Shown: piece after piece, positions 1 through 12,263 of the stretch
Numbering within the stretch: position 1 is the stretch's first letter
Layout: each line of letters starts with the position of its first letter
The notes under the pieces: model-generated
Databases searched by the model: none
The model's input: the letters and a program-made list of their open reading frames with translations, nothing else
Told to the model about the DNA's origin: nothing
NCBI GenBank assembly: GCA_947243795.1
Contig: OX365936.1
Location: forward strand, 248,001 to 312,000
DNA: 64,000 nt
Reading direction: 5' to 3'
DNA from: Saccharomyces uvarum
Taxonomy: Eukaryota; Ascomycota; Saccharomycetes; Saccharomycetales; Saccharomycetaceae
Program-made: the position numbers and the translations under genes

Positions 1-506
1 GAGGAAGACGGTTGTGTTTGCGTCCCTTGTAGTGAATTTGAACTCGAATTCAAGCTCGCGTTCGAGACAGAAGATTGATTAGTGGATGATTTATGCAGAG
101 AAGCATCGCCCGACCCCTCGATACTGGACAGATCGCCAATCCATTTCTTATACTCGTATTTGTTCTTGATGAAATTCTGTAAACTGCTCGTGTCAGTGAT
201 CTTTCTTCGCTTCAAGTCGTCTGACAAATTAGCTTCATAGTACGAGTTTGCCCTTGAATTATTCTTGAATTGAATCAGTTTCGTCAAATGCTCCTCCTTC
301 CATGTATCCAGATCCACAGACTTCACTTTCGAGATATGTGTCCCCAAGGATCTATGTATACCTGCACACTTGATGCAGATGAAAACACCAAGTGACCAGG
401 AGGCCCAGCGTGGATGCAGTTGTGCCTTACAATCGGCACAGTGGGTATTTCCTGGATCGCGTAATAGAGCACTCAGTGCCTTCTTGACAGGGACCGATGT
501 CGACAT
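1..506 (-). CDS. AGE2: ARF GTPase-activating protein Age2, N-terminal part (runs off the window)
   Basis: Reading leftward from the ATG at 504-506, the frame is open to the window edge (168 codons). It begins MSTSVPVKKALSALLRDPGN. The ArfGAP zinc finger is complete: CADC, sixteen residues, then CIKC, followed by GIHRSLGTHISKVKS with the arginine expected for the catalytic finger. After about residue 120 the protein becomes rich in Ser and Asn, as in yeast Age2. ArfGAPs of this family stimulate GTP hydrolysis by Arf1/Arf2 during vesicle transport from the trans-Golgi network. Gene order supports the name, since CBR1 follows on the same strand as in S. cerevisiae (YIL044C, YIL043C). The C-terminal half is outside the window, so length and integrity cannot be judged. 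Confidence 0.9.
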   Translation of the reverse strand, partial: MSTSVPVKKALSALLRDPGNTHCADCKAQLHPRWASWSLGVFICIKCAGIHRSLGTHISKVKSVDLDTWKEEHLTKLIQFKNNSRANSYYEANLSDDLKRRKITDTSSLQNFIKNKYEYKKWIGDLSSIEGSGDASLHKSSTNQSSVSNASLNSSSNSLQGTQTQPSS

Positions 507-719
507 CACTTCTTGCTTCCCCACGTTCTATACCTTCTGTCTGGTATTCATAAGCATAACCTTACTTTGTCAATATTAGTGCCGATCTTATACGTATTAT
601 CGAGTGCAAGATCGTCCAGCACGAAGGATCGAAACGATGCGTTTAGGTGACTAAGTAGCGTATATATCTATATATTCCAAGTTATTATACGCTCCATTCC
701 GATAAGCCTCGTGTTCCAT

Positions 720-2929
<2,210 letters not shown>

Positions 2930-3159
2930 ACTACTGTGACGCTCTCTAGATTCCTGTCCACCGTTTCTGGCCCTCTCTTCTAGTGCGTTTCGTCTAACAC
3001 CAAATTCTTCCTTAATGGTAGCCTTTTTCCCTTATTACCGTGGGAAGCGAGCAGTGGATCGATTTGGATAGCAAAAACAAGAAAACTGGGACCTCTCAAT
3101 CTATTTGGTGTCGGATTCGGTGATAGGTCAGTGAAGTAAGCAGTATATCGGAGTCATCA

Positions 3160-4137
3160 ATGTCGTTCAATGCCTTTGCCAGCTCTCTGAGCAAGAAACT
3201 ACAGGAACTCTCCACGAGTGTGTCCGAAAGAACCCAGGATCTGCCCAACTTGGCGCAATCCACCCAAAGAATGGTCCAGGAACGTCTGGGTCAGGTGACA
3301 GACATCTCGCAGTTGCCACGGGAGTACACGGAGCTCGAGGACAAGGTCGACACCATCAAGCTGATCTACAACCACTTCTTAGGCGTGACTGCGATCTACG
3401 AAAACGGGTCGTACGACTACCCTAAATACATCAACGAGTCCGTCAACGAATTTTCCAGCAGCTTGGCCTCCAAGTTGACCGAGTTGACGCATGCTACGTC
3501 TGCGTCCGAGGCGCAGAACATCTTGGTCGCCCCAGGCCCCATAAAGGAGCCCAAGACGTTGAACTATGCGTTGAGCAAAGTGGCTTTGAACTCCAGCGAG
3601 TGTTTGAACAAGATGTTCCCCAGCGAGGAACAACCCTTGGCCTCTTCGCTCTTGCAGTTCAGCGATGTCCAGGCCAAGATCGCTCAGGCCAGAATCCAAC
3701 AAGACACTTTGATCCAAACCAAGTTCAATAAGAAATTGAGGGAAAGAGTCTCTTTCGAAATCGGTAAAGCCGATAAATGTCGCAAGGAGGTCCACTCCAT
3801 GAGATTAAGATACGACGTCGCAAGAACAAACCTGGCCAACAATAAGAAGCCAGAAAAGGAAGCTTCTCTAAGAGTCCAAATGGAAACTCTGGAGGACCAG
3901 TTTGGCCAAGTCACCGAAGACGCTACTGTGTGCTTGCAGGAGGTTATTTCCCACGCCAACTTCACCGAAGACTTGAAGGAATTGGCCAAGGCTCAAGCTG
4001 AGTATTTCGAAACCTCTTCCGGTTTGATGAAGGAATTTTTGTCCAACTCGTTCGCTCAAGAGCATGAATCAAAGCCTCAAGTAGAAGATGAAAAGCCACA
4101 GACCGCTATTTCTATGAACGACGAAGATGATGCTTAA
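3160..4137 (+). CDS. GVP36: BAR-domain protein Gvp36
   Basis: The protein has 325 residues, one fewer than recalled for S. cerevisiae. It starts MSFNAFASSLSKKLQEL with an amphipathic helix, followed by the long charged helices of a BAR domain (about residues 10-290) and an acidic tail ending NDEDDA. No membrane segment is seen. BAR proteins sense or make membrane curvature; Gvp36 is a Golgi-vesicle-associated protein linked to endocytosis, actin polarity and vacuole formation. Codon use is strongly biased toward preferred codons, especially in the second half, suggesting high expression. It shares a 230-base divergent promoter with PKP1. Confidence 0.93.
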   Translation: MSFNAFASSLSKKLQELSTSVSERTQDLPNLAQSTQRMVQERLGQVTDISQLPREYTELEDKVDTIKLIYNHFLGVTAIYENGSYDYPKYINESVNEFSSSLASKLTELTHATSASEAQNILVAPGPIKEPKTLNYALSKVALNSSECLNKMFPSEEQPLASSLLQFSDVQAKIAQARIQQDTLIQTKFNKKLRERVSFEIGKADKCRKEVHSMRLRYDVARTNLANNKKPEKEASLRVQMETLEDQFGQVTEDATVCLQEVISHANFTEDLKELAKAQAEYFETSSGLMKEFLSNSFAQEHESKPQVEDEKPQTAISMNDEDDA

Positions 4138-4341
4138 CAAGCACTCGCCCTTCGCCTCTATATACTTCCTTTAATACAATATGATATTCTCTAACATAGT
4201 ATAACGTACTTCTTTTTATGGCTAGTTTAGTAGTAAAAGTTTTTTTTAGTAGAAGACATTAAAAGAAAAAAAAAATACAGTAAAAACTTAATCAGTTATA
4301 ATACTTAGTCAACACACCAAAGGCAAAGCAAGAAACTGAAA

Positions 4342-4758
4342 ATGAACGCCGTTCAGCCCCAATACGAGCTATCTGTAGTCACGCAATGTTTGAAATCCGG
4401 GATTGATATCATCCAGTGGTTGATCCCGGCAATCACCAAGTTCAGCCAGTCTCACCCTTTAGTCTTCCAACTCTCGTTCATTTTCCTTACTTTCTATATC
4501 TTTTACAAGTTGCTAATGAACCTGATCACCCTGGTCAGGAGATTCATCTATGTGGCGTTAGTCGTCTCCTGCATCGGTATTTACTTACGTGGTTCGCAAC
4601 AATTTTTGACTGTTGACTTGATGAATTTATATTACTTTGCCATGTCCAACAGGTACTACGCATTCAAGATCTATACACTATTTATTAGTGCCTTGGAAAA
4701 GGAAGCCAACACTGTCTACCACCTGGCTCAAACGAAAGTACAACAATTGTTCAAATAG
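4342..4758 (+). CDS. APQ12: Nuclear envelope/ER membrane protein Apq12
   Basis: The protein has 138 residues, the family length, starting MNAVQPQYELSVVTQCLKSG. Two closely spaced hydrophobic segments, about residues 38-58 and 68-86, fit the hairpin-like membrane insertion of this family, with a short amphipathic stretch between or after them. Apq12 helps maintain nuclear-envelope lipid composition and nuclear pore assembly, and its loss affects mRNA export. It lies between GVP36 and TED1 on the same strand, as on chromosome IX. The 204 bases before it contain a run of A and T tracts but no motif I can name. Confidence 0.92.
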   Translation: MNAVQPQYELSVVTQCLKSGIDIIQWLIPAITKFSQSHPLVFQLSFIFLTFYIFYKLLMNLITLVRRFIYVALVVSCIGIYLRGSQQFLTVDLMNLYYFAMSNRYYAFKIYTLFISALEKEANTVYHLAQTKVQQLFK

Positions 4759-5037
4759 AGTGCGATGCCCTTGTGTGCTTGATACAGCGCAAATAATAAT
4801 ATATCTTTATTTCTAAATATTCATATAGATAAAACACACCATTTTGCTAAAACTCTGCTAATCTTACAGTCTTTGGGTTGTTTCAGGGAATCCCTGGATC
4901 TGAAAATATTTGTTGCAGTTGTCTATTTTGTAAATTCTGTAGTTCTTCAAGAAAAACTACAACAAAGTCATTAGAAGCGATTTATCCGATTCCAATTCAA
5001 GAATCGAAAATAGCAGCATTTTACCAACACTCCAAAG

Positions 5038-6453
5038 ATGTTAAGGTGTGCAGTCAAGAAGTTTGCGTATTTCGCCACTTTGCTCACCATCGTGGCTAAT
5101 ATCTATATTTATACCTACCCATCTTTCCATCCGGAACAGTGTTCATGGAATTGTTCTACCAAGAATACCACCTTACGGGGAGATTTGACTCTTTTGGAGA
5201 AAGTGAAGGAATATTTCAATGACATTCAAGAACAATGGCATGCCAGCCACGCTTCTGATAGTGACGATGTTCATATCATGGCCTTTGGTGATCCTCAAAT
5301 AAAGGGCAATTGGCCCAAGACACCCTACGTGTCCCGATTGGACACCTATGGCAACGACTACTATCTAGGTCACATCTACGATATGATGCAGCAAAGACTG
5401 AAACCGCAAGTGGTGACTGTAATGGGTGATCTTTTCTCTAGTCAATGGATCGGGGACTCAGAATTCCACAATAGAACGAAAAGATACATTAGTAGAATAT
5501 TCAAAAGAGATCCTGCTTTTATTGAAAGGGTTAAAATAGAAAATATCGATGAAGAGGGTCAATACAAGGCAAACTGGTCCAAGTGGGGGGACCGTTTCAA
5601 CGAGATCCTAAGCACTGTTCAACAAAATGATACTGCAAATGAAGATTCACTATTTGGATTTGGATATGAAAATATCCAATCATGGAACCCGGACTTAGAA
5701 GATTTCCTGTTTATTAACATTACTGGTAACCATGACGTGGGATACTCAGGTGATGCCACGTATCAACATATGACAAGGTTCCATGATCTTTTCGGTAAGG
5801 ACAATTATTGGATTGAATACGAGACTAACACGACACATCCTTGGAGAATCGTAGTGCTCAACGATCTCCTTTTGGAAGGCCCTGCTTTACAACCAGAATT
5901 CGTTGATGCAACTTGGATCTTTTTGAAGCAACTAAATGAGCGCAAATTCAATGGTAGTACTGTTTTATTGACTCATGTTCCATTTTATAAGCGCGAAGGT
6001 TTATGCTACGATGGCCCAGACACTAGATATTATCCAGATGTCGATGCCCCTGAATCATACAAAACAGGGCTTCTAAGATCTCAAAACCATTTGGGAGAAT
6101 CCGTTTCAAACGAAGTTTTGAATTTGATCTTCGAAAATGGAAAGCCAGGTATCATATTAACTGGACATGACCATGAAGGCTGTGAAACGGTTTACAACAA
6201 GAGGTCTCCACTTACTTGGGAAGCTACAAAAGATATCGAGAGTAATATTTTCGTAAAGGAAATTACAGTCAAGTCCATGATGGGCGAATTCAACGGGAAC
6301 ACGGGGTTGGTTACGGGACACTTCAATACCGATACGATGACTTGGGATTGGACATTCAGTTTATGCCCGTTTGCCATTCAGCATGTTTGGTGGTTCGCTA
6401 AAGTATCCCTACTTGTTGCTATATTCACTTGGTCTTCACTACTTTTCGTCTAG
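5038..6453 (+). CDS. TED1: Ted1, ER metallophosphoesterase for GPI-anchor remodelling
   Basis: This 471-residue calcineurin-like metallophosphoesterase has metal-ligand motifs in the right order: GDPQIKG near residue 85, MGDLFSS near 130, GNHDVGYSG near 231, LLTHVPFY near 315 and TGHDHEGC near 376. An N-terminal hydrophobic segment (about residues 8-25) and a C-terminal one (about 448-470) place the catalytic domain in the ER lumen, with several NxS/T glycosylation sites. Ted1 removes the ethanolamine phosphate from the second mannose of GPI anchors, which allows p24-dependent export of GPI proteins together with Emp24/Erv25. It converges with NOT3 across 263 AT-rich bases. Confidence 0.93.
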   Translation: MLRCAVKKFAYFATLLTIVANIYIYTYPSFHPEQCSWNCSTKNTTLRGDLTLLEKVKEYFNDIQEQWHASHASDSDDVHIMAFGDPQIKGNWPKTPYVSRLDTYGNDYYLGHIYDMMQQRLKPQVVTVMGDLFSSQWIGDSEFHNRTKRYISRIFKRDPAFIERVKIENIDEEGQYKANWSKWGDRFNEILSTVQQNDTANEDSLFGFGYENIQSWNPDLEDFLFINITGNHDVGYSGDATYQHMTRFHDLFGKDNYWIEYETNTTHPWRIVVLNDLLLEGPALQPEFVDATWIFLKQLNERKFNGSTVLLTHVPFYKREGLCYDGPDTRYYPDVDAPESYKTGLLRSQNHLGESVSNEVLNLIFENGKPGIILTGHDHEGCETVYNKRSPLTWEATKDIESNIFVKEITVKSMMGEFNGNTGLVTGHFNTDTMTWDWTFSLCPFAIQHVWWFAKVSLLVAIFTWSSLLFV

Positions 6454-6716
6454 AAGGAAAGAGAAGAGAAAAATAGTATATATATATACATATAGCTCTC
6501 CATATTGCTTGCTTCTCAGAAATTGTTGACGCCGATATTTTGCCTCTTATCCAATACATTAAGGTACTAATACCTTAGATTGATTATTTTTTATTTTTGT
6601 CTAATCTAAACTAACTATAAAGGAAATTGAAATTTTTTGCGCTGCTATAATAAGCACAGATTATTGCCATTTTTTTATTAATTTTTTTTTGCCTTGTTAT
6701 TTTTGCTATGTTATTA

Positions 6717-9257
6717 TCATACATTATTCTTAACTTGTCTCAATTGATTCAAGAGTTGCTTACCATGAGAAATTTGTTGTTTTTGTTGTTCTAAAGTTAC
6801 ATTACTTTGATCGTTAACATCATTATTGTCAACATCAATATCGCCAGCCTCAGGCACTGAATCGACAGGTGGTTGTAAGAATGAATAGTCTAATCTGAAA
6901 TTAACTTTATCAATTACTGTCCAATCATCTAGTTTGAAAATTTTATAGTCGCCAACTTCACAAATTTCATTGAAGAATTTGATCTCACCTTGCCTTAAAA
7001 ACCACATAGCACCATCTTTTGAAACTTTCCAATCCCTCTCGTTTAAAATTTTAAATGCAATCTCTCTTTCTAAAGGAGTGATAGAAAAATAGTAATTATA
7101 GAATAGTGTGAACATCTCTAAAGTTCTGAAGTTTTCCAAGATTTTGTCATAGACTAACGATGAACTCTCCTTCTGCGTTTCTGAATCTATTATTACGTCG
7201 CGCAATGAACAACGCATCACATCCCACTGTTGAGTGGATCTGAACGCATCCAGGGGGGATGGTGGATTGACGCCTTGCGGTACTTCGACTAGTCTGGAAA
7301 TTTCGCACATATCACGAGATCTCTTATACGTTATTTTGGACTCGATTTGGCTGTTATAGAGTTCAGAACTCATTATAAATTCTTGTACACCACTTGGCAG
7401 CAGTAAGGTTTCAAAATCACTTACAAATTCATTTTTAATTTCGTTTGTTCTAACCTCTTTTTGTTCTGAACTTAGATGTATTGATGTGCTTGGTTGCTCC
7501 TCATCCTCTGATTCGGTTTCTAAATCTCTATCAGATTCGAAGTCGTCTTCGAAAACCCCAAAAGTTGGAACTTGCAGTTGGACTTCCTCCGTTGATTCGG
7601 TTTCCTCTTGCTGTTCTGCAACTGCTTTAGTATTTTCAAACGCACCTTCGTTCAAGGGCGTTCCTGAAATGGTGGAGACATGCTCCGTCTTTGTAGTTGT
7701 AGCCAAAGAAACTAGAGGATGGTGAGAGGAGTTCATATTTCTGTAAAAGGCTTGGTTATTTTGATTCACAGCAGCGGCTCCTGCGGCCAAGACGGCAGCT
7801 GCGTTAGCAGCTGATGATGACGATGCGCCGTTATTCTCAGGCTGTAAAGATAATGAGGGAGTAGTTAATTTGGGCGTGTTTAAAGCACTGTTAATTCTAC
7901 TGTTTGCATTGGAAGGCGTTGTGGTGGCAACGGCTGTTGTTGGAGTCTTCGTCGAGGTATTGGAAATGGTGGACGATGCAGATGTGACCTTTCTATCCTT
8001 TTCTATCGCTTGTGACGCAGCGACGGCCCATTTTATTTCACCAACGGGTTTTACTGGAAGAGTGGCAGGTTTTAAAGTAGTGGCGCCAGTAATACCATTT
8101 GGAGTTTGATGAATATGTGTATGTACATTTGTCGGGGTTGCAGGCGTCGTCGAACTCGGCGATTTTTGGAGCGACTGAATTAGGTTTTCAGTGCTGGGCT
8201 TGGGGCTCTTTATAGAAAAAGTTTTGATTGGTTCCTCGGGTTTTGACACACTTTGAATAGGGGAAGCAGAAGGGCTCCTTTCTGTTTCCCTAGAAATATT
8301 TGCGACGGGCGTGACGGGTGACGGTGTAGAGGAAAGGTCAGGTGCACATATCGTTGAGCCTATAGTGCTTGTTGTGTCTGTCGTACTCTTTGCCGCCATT
8401 TTAGCAGCTTTTTTAGCTTCCCTTTCCAATTTTCTTTGTTCCTTTTTAGAAAGTCTCGATGCATCTTGTAGAGAGTCATTAGCATCAGACGTATTATTGT
8501 CTTCTGCCTTTTGTGAAGCAAAGTATTGAGCTACCTCATGTGCAATGGCCTCATTACTTTGTAAATCCAAAGCATCATAAATAGTTTCATCCTCTACAAA
8601 ATCAGCATCTTGATTCGACTCCACAAAGTAGTTTATATCATCCTGCACATTTTTAACATCCTGAGGGTCCAATTCTTCATTGGCTAGCAGCCTCAAGGCC
8701 AGTTCCATCTGTTGCTGATGCCACCTATGCCTCGTTTGGAAATTCTTAAATTGTTCTGTTTTTTCCTCATTTGCCACAGAGAAAGTTTTCTTCTTTTTAT
8801 TGAGAAGCAATAACTTGTCAATTTCTACCTGTAGCAAATCGTATTGCCTTTCTAATTCATCGATCATTTGAGATAAATACTCCGATATATCTCTTCTTTC
8901 CCTCTCTTGTGGATCGAGAGTTTCTGATTTTTTCAGACTAATGTTGGAATATGCTTTCTCTTTGGATGCTTTCTCCACAGCCTTATACTTCTCCATCGCT
9001 ATCTCTACGGATCTTCTATAATCCAGAAGAGAATCTTTATCCTTAATATCTGGTGAACTTTGCCACGATTTGATCTGCTCCCGCAGCCTTTGCAGTTTCT
9101 TGACCTCTCTTTTTAAATCAGACTCTAGCTTGTCCTTTTGGGAGGGATTATTCGTACAAGATTCATGTCTTTCATAATAGCTATTGAAGATTTCTAGACC
9201 CTCATTGATCTTTTTAAAGACCCTATCGACCTCTTGTTGTAGTTTCCTATGAGCCAT
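6717..9257 (-). CDS. NOT3: CCR4-NOT complex subunit Not3
   Basis: The 846-residue protein is close to the family length. The first 240 or so residues (MAHRKLQQEVDRVFKKINEG onward) form the conserved charged helical Not3/Not5 N-terminal domain. A long middle region, rich in Ser, Thr, Pro and Ala and containing an AANAAAVLAAGAAA tract, is low-complexity. The C-terminal NOT-box region lies at about residues 690-800. Not3 is a non-catalytic subunit of the CCR4-NOT complex in mRNA deadenylation and transcription control, paralogous to Not5. The 379 bases upstream (9258-9636) contain an AAAT repeat at about 9306-9321 but no clear regulatory motif. Confidence 0.93.
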   Translation of the reverse strand: MAHRKLQQEVDRVFKKINEGLEIFNSYYERHESCTNNPSQKDKLESDLKREVKKLQRLREQIKSWQSSPDIKDKDSLLDYRRSVEIAMEKYKAVEKASKEKAYSNISLKKSETLDPQERERRDISEYLSQMIDELERQYDLLQVEIDKLLLLNKKKKTFSVANEEKTEQFKNFQTRHRWHQQQMELALRLLANEELDPQDVKNVQDDINYFVESNQDADFVEDETIYDALDLQSNEAIAHEVAQYFASQKAEDNNTSDANDSLQDASRLSKKEQRKLEREAKKAAKMAAKSTTDTTSTIGSTICAPDLSSTPSPVTPVANISRETERSPSASPIQSVSKPEEPIKTFSIKSPKPSTENLIQSLQKSPSSTTPATPTNVHTHIHQTPNGITGATTLKPATLPVKPVGEIKWAVAASQAIEKDRKVTSASSTISNTSTKTPTTAVATTTPSNANSRINSALNTPKLTTPSLSLQPENNGASSSSAANAAAVLAAGAAAVNQNNQAFYRNMNSSHHPLVSLATTTKTEHVSTISGTPLNEGAFENTKAVAEQQEETESTEEVQLQVPTFGVFEDDFESDRDLETESEDEEQPSTSIHLSSEQKEVRTNEIKNEFVSDFETLLLPSGVQEFIMSSELYNSQIESKITYKRSRDMCEISRLVEVPQGVNPPSPLDAFRSTQQWDVMRCSLRDVIIDSETQKESSSLVYDKILENFRTLEMFTLFYNYYFSITPLEREIAFKILNERDWKVSKDGAMWFLRQGEIKFFNEICEVGDYKIFKLDDWTVIDKVNFRLDYSFLQPPVDSVPEAGDIDVDNNDVNDQSNVTLEQQKQQISHGKQLLNQLRQVKNNV

Positions 9258-9636
9258 TTCGATCGGCTAAGCATATAACCACGTCCTCAAAAATTAAAAG
9301 TCGAAAATAAATAAATAAATAAACTGATGTTTTTTCTTTTCAGTCCTTTGTTTGACACAATGAGACTTTCTTGTTAAAGTCGAGTAAAAAAGAAATGAAG
9401 AAAAAAAGTTTCAAATATCAACGGAATGCAGTGAACTGGAAGTGAATGCAAAGCTATTGATAACTTTACAAGTGTCCTTGTCGAATTAGCGATATAAAGA
9501 CCTGTAATGCTTACCAAATGCGTATATGACTGAAAGTTAAATAGGCTAATATTACATAAAATCAAGGTATTTTCACAAGTTTTTCACTCAGAGAAAATTG
9601 CGAGACTGCTCGTGGGAGGTGACGATAATACGCTAT
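9258..9636. other. Intergenic: NOT3 promoter and PRM2 3' region
   Basis: These 379 bases hold an AAAT microsatellite near 9306-9321 and many A/T tracts. A small frame of about 60 codons on the minus strand has no recognisable features and is probably chance. I see no tRNA or repeat here. Confidence 0.6.
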
Positions 9637-11589
9637 TTACAGTCTTATGATTATAAAAGTGAGCAGGTGGTGAAGCAGTATGACCAGACAGGTTATTAAA
9701 AGCCCCCACTTGAAAACGGTGTGTGGTGAGGGCGAATTTTTTTGCTTTGGTTCTTGTTCTTCTATCAGACGCTTCCCCAATGATGATAATGCCGCCGCTG
9801 AAGTGTCGGTTACATTAGTTTCTTTAATGATTATTCCATATTTTTGAATGTCTATTGCAAATGATGAATTGGCTCCGGCAACACTGTTCACCGGCACTGA
9901 ATACTGGTTTATAAATACTGTGACGGAGTCAGTGCTTAGAAGAGGCTCAAATTGCACGTCTGTTTTTTGCCAATCCTGAGAACTTCCATTAAGATATTTC
10001 TCGAATTGAGTGTTTGTCGCATTACCCCAGGAGCTCAGAATCTCCATTGATTGGACTCCTAAGCTTGGGTCTGCCTGGGATGTCAAATTTGTTGGGAGGA
10101 ACCTTTCATTGATTTCTAATTGGAAGTTCTCGCACAATAAGTCTATACTGTCATTCATAACGCCATTTACTGCAGTAGTAATATTTGCGTCTGCCCAAAG
10201 TTCTCTCTTATATGACGTAGGTTCTGATCTTTTCTTTAATGCACCCGGTTCTGGTACTGCAAAGCTTGTTAATCGTGACACAATTTGCCAATGAATCAAT
10301 ATCATCAGTAAACCAAAAATCCACAAGTAAACCCCATTTGAGAATAACCACCAATTGCAATAAAACAGTTTAGATCGTTTCGCTTTTTTCCCGTCACTTT
10401 CTTTTGTGTTCTTTTTTAATATCTTCTGATTTATAAGTTTTGTCAATTGGTAGACAACTGGATACAGCGCGGAGAGGTTTAGAGTGGTTATCAGGTTTCT
10501 CAGAATGTTATTGTATTGCGTATAGTTTGTGCACCCTGTACATTCATCAATTTGGGATATTGCCAAGTTAATCTGCTGGTTTTCCAGCTGAAATTTAGCT
10601 CTTTCCACTATCATTAATAAAATCACCAAGGCAAAATAGAGTACAGTGAAAATTATTGTCATTTTCTGACACCTATGAAAAACTTTTTTTTTTACTGCAT
10701 TGAAATCACCATTCTCCTCACTATTAGTACTTAAAGACCTTTTCGTTATTGAGGCTGATGACTTAACGTTTGTAGTATTCCCGGAGAGAATATAAATTTG
10801 ACTTTGTAAGTTTGTGGTGAAGTTCTGTCTGAATTGAATCCAGTCGGTGGATGTTTGTAGATAACTCAAATCTAAAGTATTATTGGCACTTAGCCGAATA
10901 GGGAAATCGGTGATGGTGTCATTGAACGCCTGTAAAAATTCCAATCTACTGGAGTAGTTTTGGAAAACGTTATCGAACATGGAAGAATTCAAGAATAGAT
11001 TCTGTGCCAATTGTGAAATTGAATCCTGGTCGAGTGTCATCGCATCCTCAGATATTTCACTCCATGTTACATTTATTAGATGCGATTTAGCCAGCAATTC
11101 GTTGAAGATTGTATTGTTCAGCTCAAGAACACTTTTTATTGATTCGGTTTCTAAATTTATTTGGTCGGTTATTAGTTGTTGTTTGTCATTCAGTAAATTA
11201 TCCGCGTATGACAGGAATTTTGCCTGCATATCCGTATTGACTACAGATGCAATATTTCGGAGTTTGCTCTCAAAGTATTGGTCGAGCCTCTTTTCAATAT
11301 AGGAGTTGTTTAAAGAATAGATACTGGCGGAGTATGTAGGTTGGTATGTTGCGACCGATGTTTTTGTAGCAGTTGTTGTGATTGTAGAAATAGATACTGA
11401 AGTGACAACGGTCTCGTTCCACTCGGCCTTCGTGTGAGACGTTTTTGCTATTGTAACATCTATGACTGAAAAAGTGCTCCAAATAGTTAAAATTACTGAA
11501 GTAAAGAATATTAGCAGCAGAGGATGGAAGAGGCAATAGAACAGCCTCTGTGGGAGTGATAAAGATCTTACGATGCACATATTGTTCAT
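9637..11589 (-). CDS. PRM2: Pheromone-regulated multispanning membrane protein Prm2
   Basis: The 650-residue protein starts MNNMCIVRSLSLPQRLFYCL. Hydrophobic segments lie near residues 15-40, 308-328, 422-445 and at the very C-terminus (about 627-648). Between the first two is a long Asn/Ser/Thr-rich segment with many NxS/T sites, expected to be extracytoplasmic. Prm2 is induced by mating pheromone and is linked to nuclear fusion (karyogamy). It is regulated by Ste12, and the matching control sites are visible upstream (11722-11746). An in-frame Met three codons later could equally be the start. Gene order NOT3-PRM2-CST6 matches chromosome IX. Confidence 0.9.
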   Translation of the reverse strand: MNNMCIVRSLSLPQRLFYCLFHPLLLIFFTSVILTIWSTFSVIDVTIAKTSHTKAEWNETVVTSVSISTITTTATKTSVATYQPTYSASIYSLNNSYIEKRLDQYFESKLRNIASVVNTDMQAKFLSYADNLLNDKQQLITDQINLETESIKSVLELNNTIFNELLAKSHLINVTWSEISEDAMTLDQDSISQLAQNLFLNSSMFDNVFQNYSSRLEFLQAFNDTITDFPIRLSANNTLDLSYLQTSTDWIQFRQNFTTNLQSQIYILSGNTTNVKSSASITKRSLSTNSEENGDFNAVKKKVFHRCQKMTIIFTVLYFALVILLMIVERAKFQLENQQINLAISQIDECTGCTNYTQYNNILRNLITTLNLSALYPVVYQLTKLINQKILKKNTKESDGKKAKRSKLFYCNWWLFSNGVYLWIFGLLMILIHWQIVSRLTSFAVPEPGALKKRSEPTSYKRELWADANITTAVNGVMNDSIDLLCENFQLEINERFLPTNLTSQADPSLGVQSMEILSSWGNATNTQFEKYLNGSSQDWQKTDVQFEPLLSTDSVTVFINQYSVPVNSVAGANSSFAIDIQKYGIIIKETNVTDTSAAALSSLGKRLIEEQEPKQKNSPSPHTVFKWGLLITCLVILLHHLLTFIIIRL

Positions 11590-12263
11590 CTTGTCGTTCT
11601 CCTCTTTTCTTGCAAGGGTTAGCTTCTCGACTACTTTAACATGCTATTTCCAAATCAAAGTTCCATATATTATATAAAGTAGTAAGGTATTTTAAACAAG
11701 TTTTGTATCTTGTCATTATACTGAAACATTTTTCAAACGTGTTTCAAGAGTGTGTCGTCACATCCATATAATACTATTTTTACTCCACAATTTCCGTGCC
11801 AAATTGGGGGATATTCAAACTTCCAACAGAAACATCGTATATACAGCAATCGTGACAACAAGCTGCTTTTGACAAACTCCGATGATTCGTACTACTTATA
11901 TCACTATTGTCAGATATGAAATTGTGACACCTTGTGAAGGAATATCACCCTTCACGGTATGGCAGCTGCCCCTCTCCGAAATTAGCGGCAATGCCAATTG
12001 GGATCTAATTTCCCATTACAATGAGGACAAAAGGAATATTCTTGTCATGTTGTAGTCCGGTATTATTGCTTGGAAGCCATCCTCTTGCTTACCGACATAA
12101 CACCGCTATATAGAGACTATCCTGTGTACGTATTTCGCTGCCATTTGAACCATATTCCCAATTTTCAAGCAATATTTTAGCTGAAAATAGATCTAAAAGA
12201 AACTATAGGAATAAGAGAAAAGTATAAACTGTAAAGCTTAAAGCTCAAATCACTGATACAGTA
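11590..12263. promoter_or_regulatory. Divergent intergenic region PRM2/CST6
   Basis: This 674-base divergent promoter region contains the pheromone response elements listed separately, close to PRM2. The CST6-proximal half has a TATA-like AGTATAAACTG near 12222 and A-rich sequence. I could not name other sites with confidence. Confidence 0.6.
11722..11746. promoter_or_regulatory. Pair of inverted pheromone response elements (Ste12 sites)
   Basis: TGAAACA at 11722-11728 and its exact reverse complement TGTTTCA at 11740-11746 face each other across 11 bases, about 135-155 bases before the PRM2 start. TGAAACA is the Ste12 binding sequence, and paired elements are what pheromone-induced promoters use. 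That these sites drive PRM2 is inferred from position and from the known pheromone induction of this gene. Confidence 0.75.
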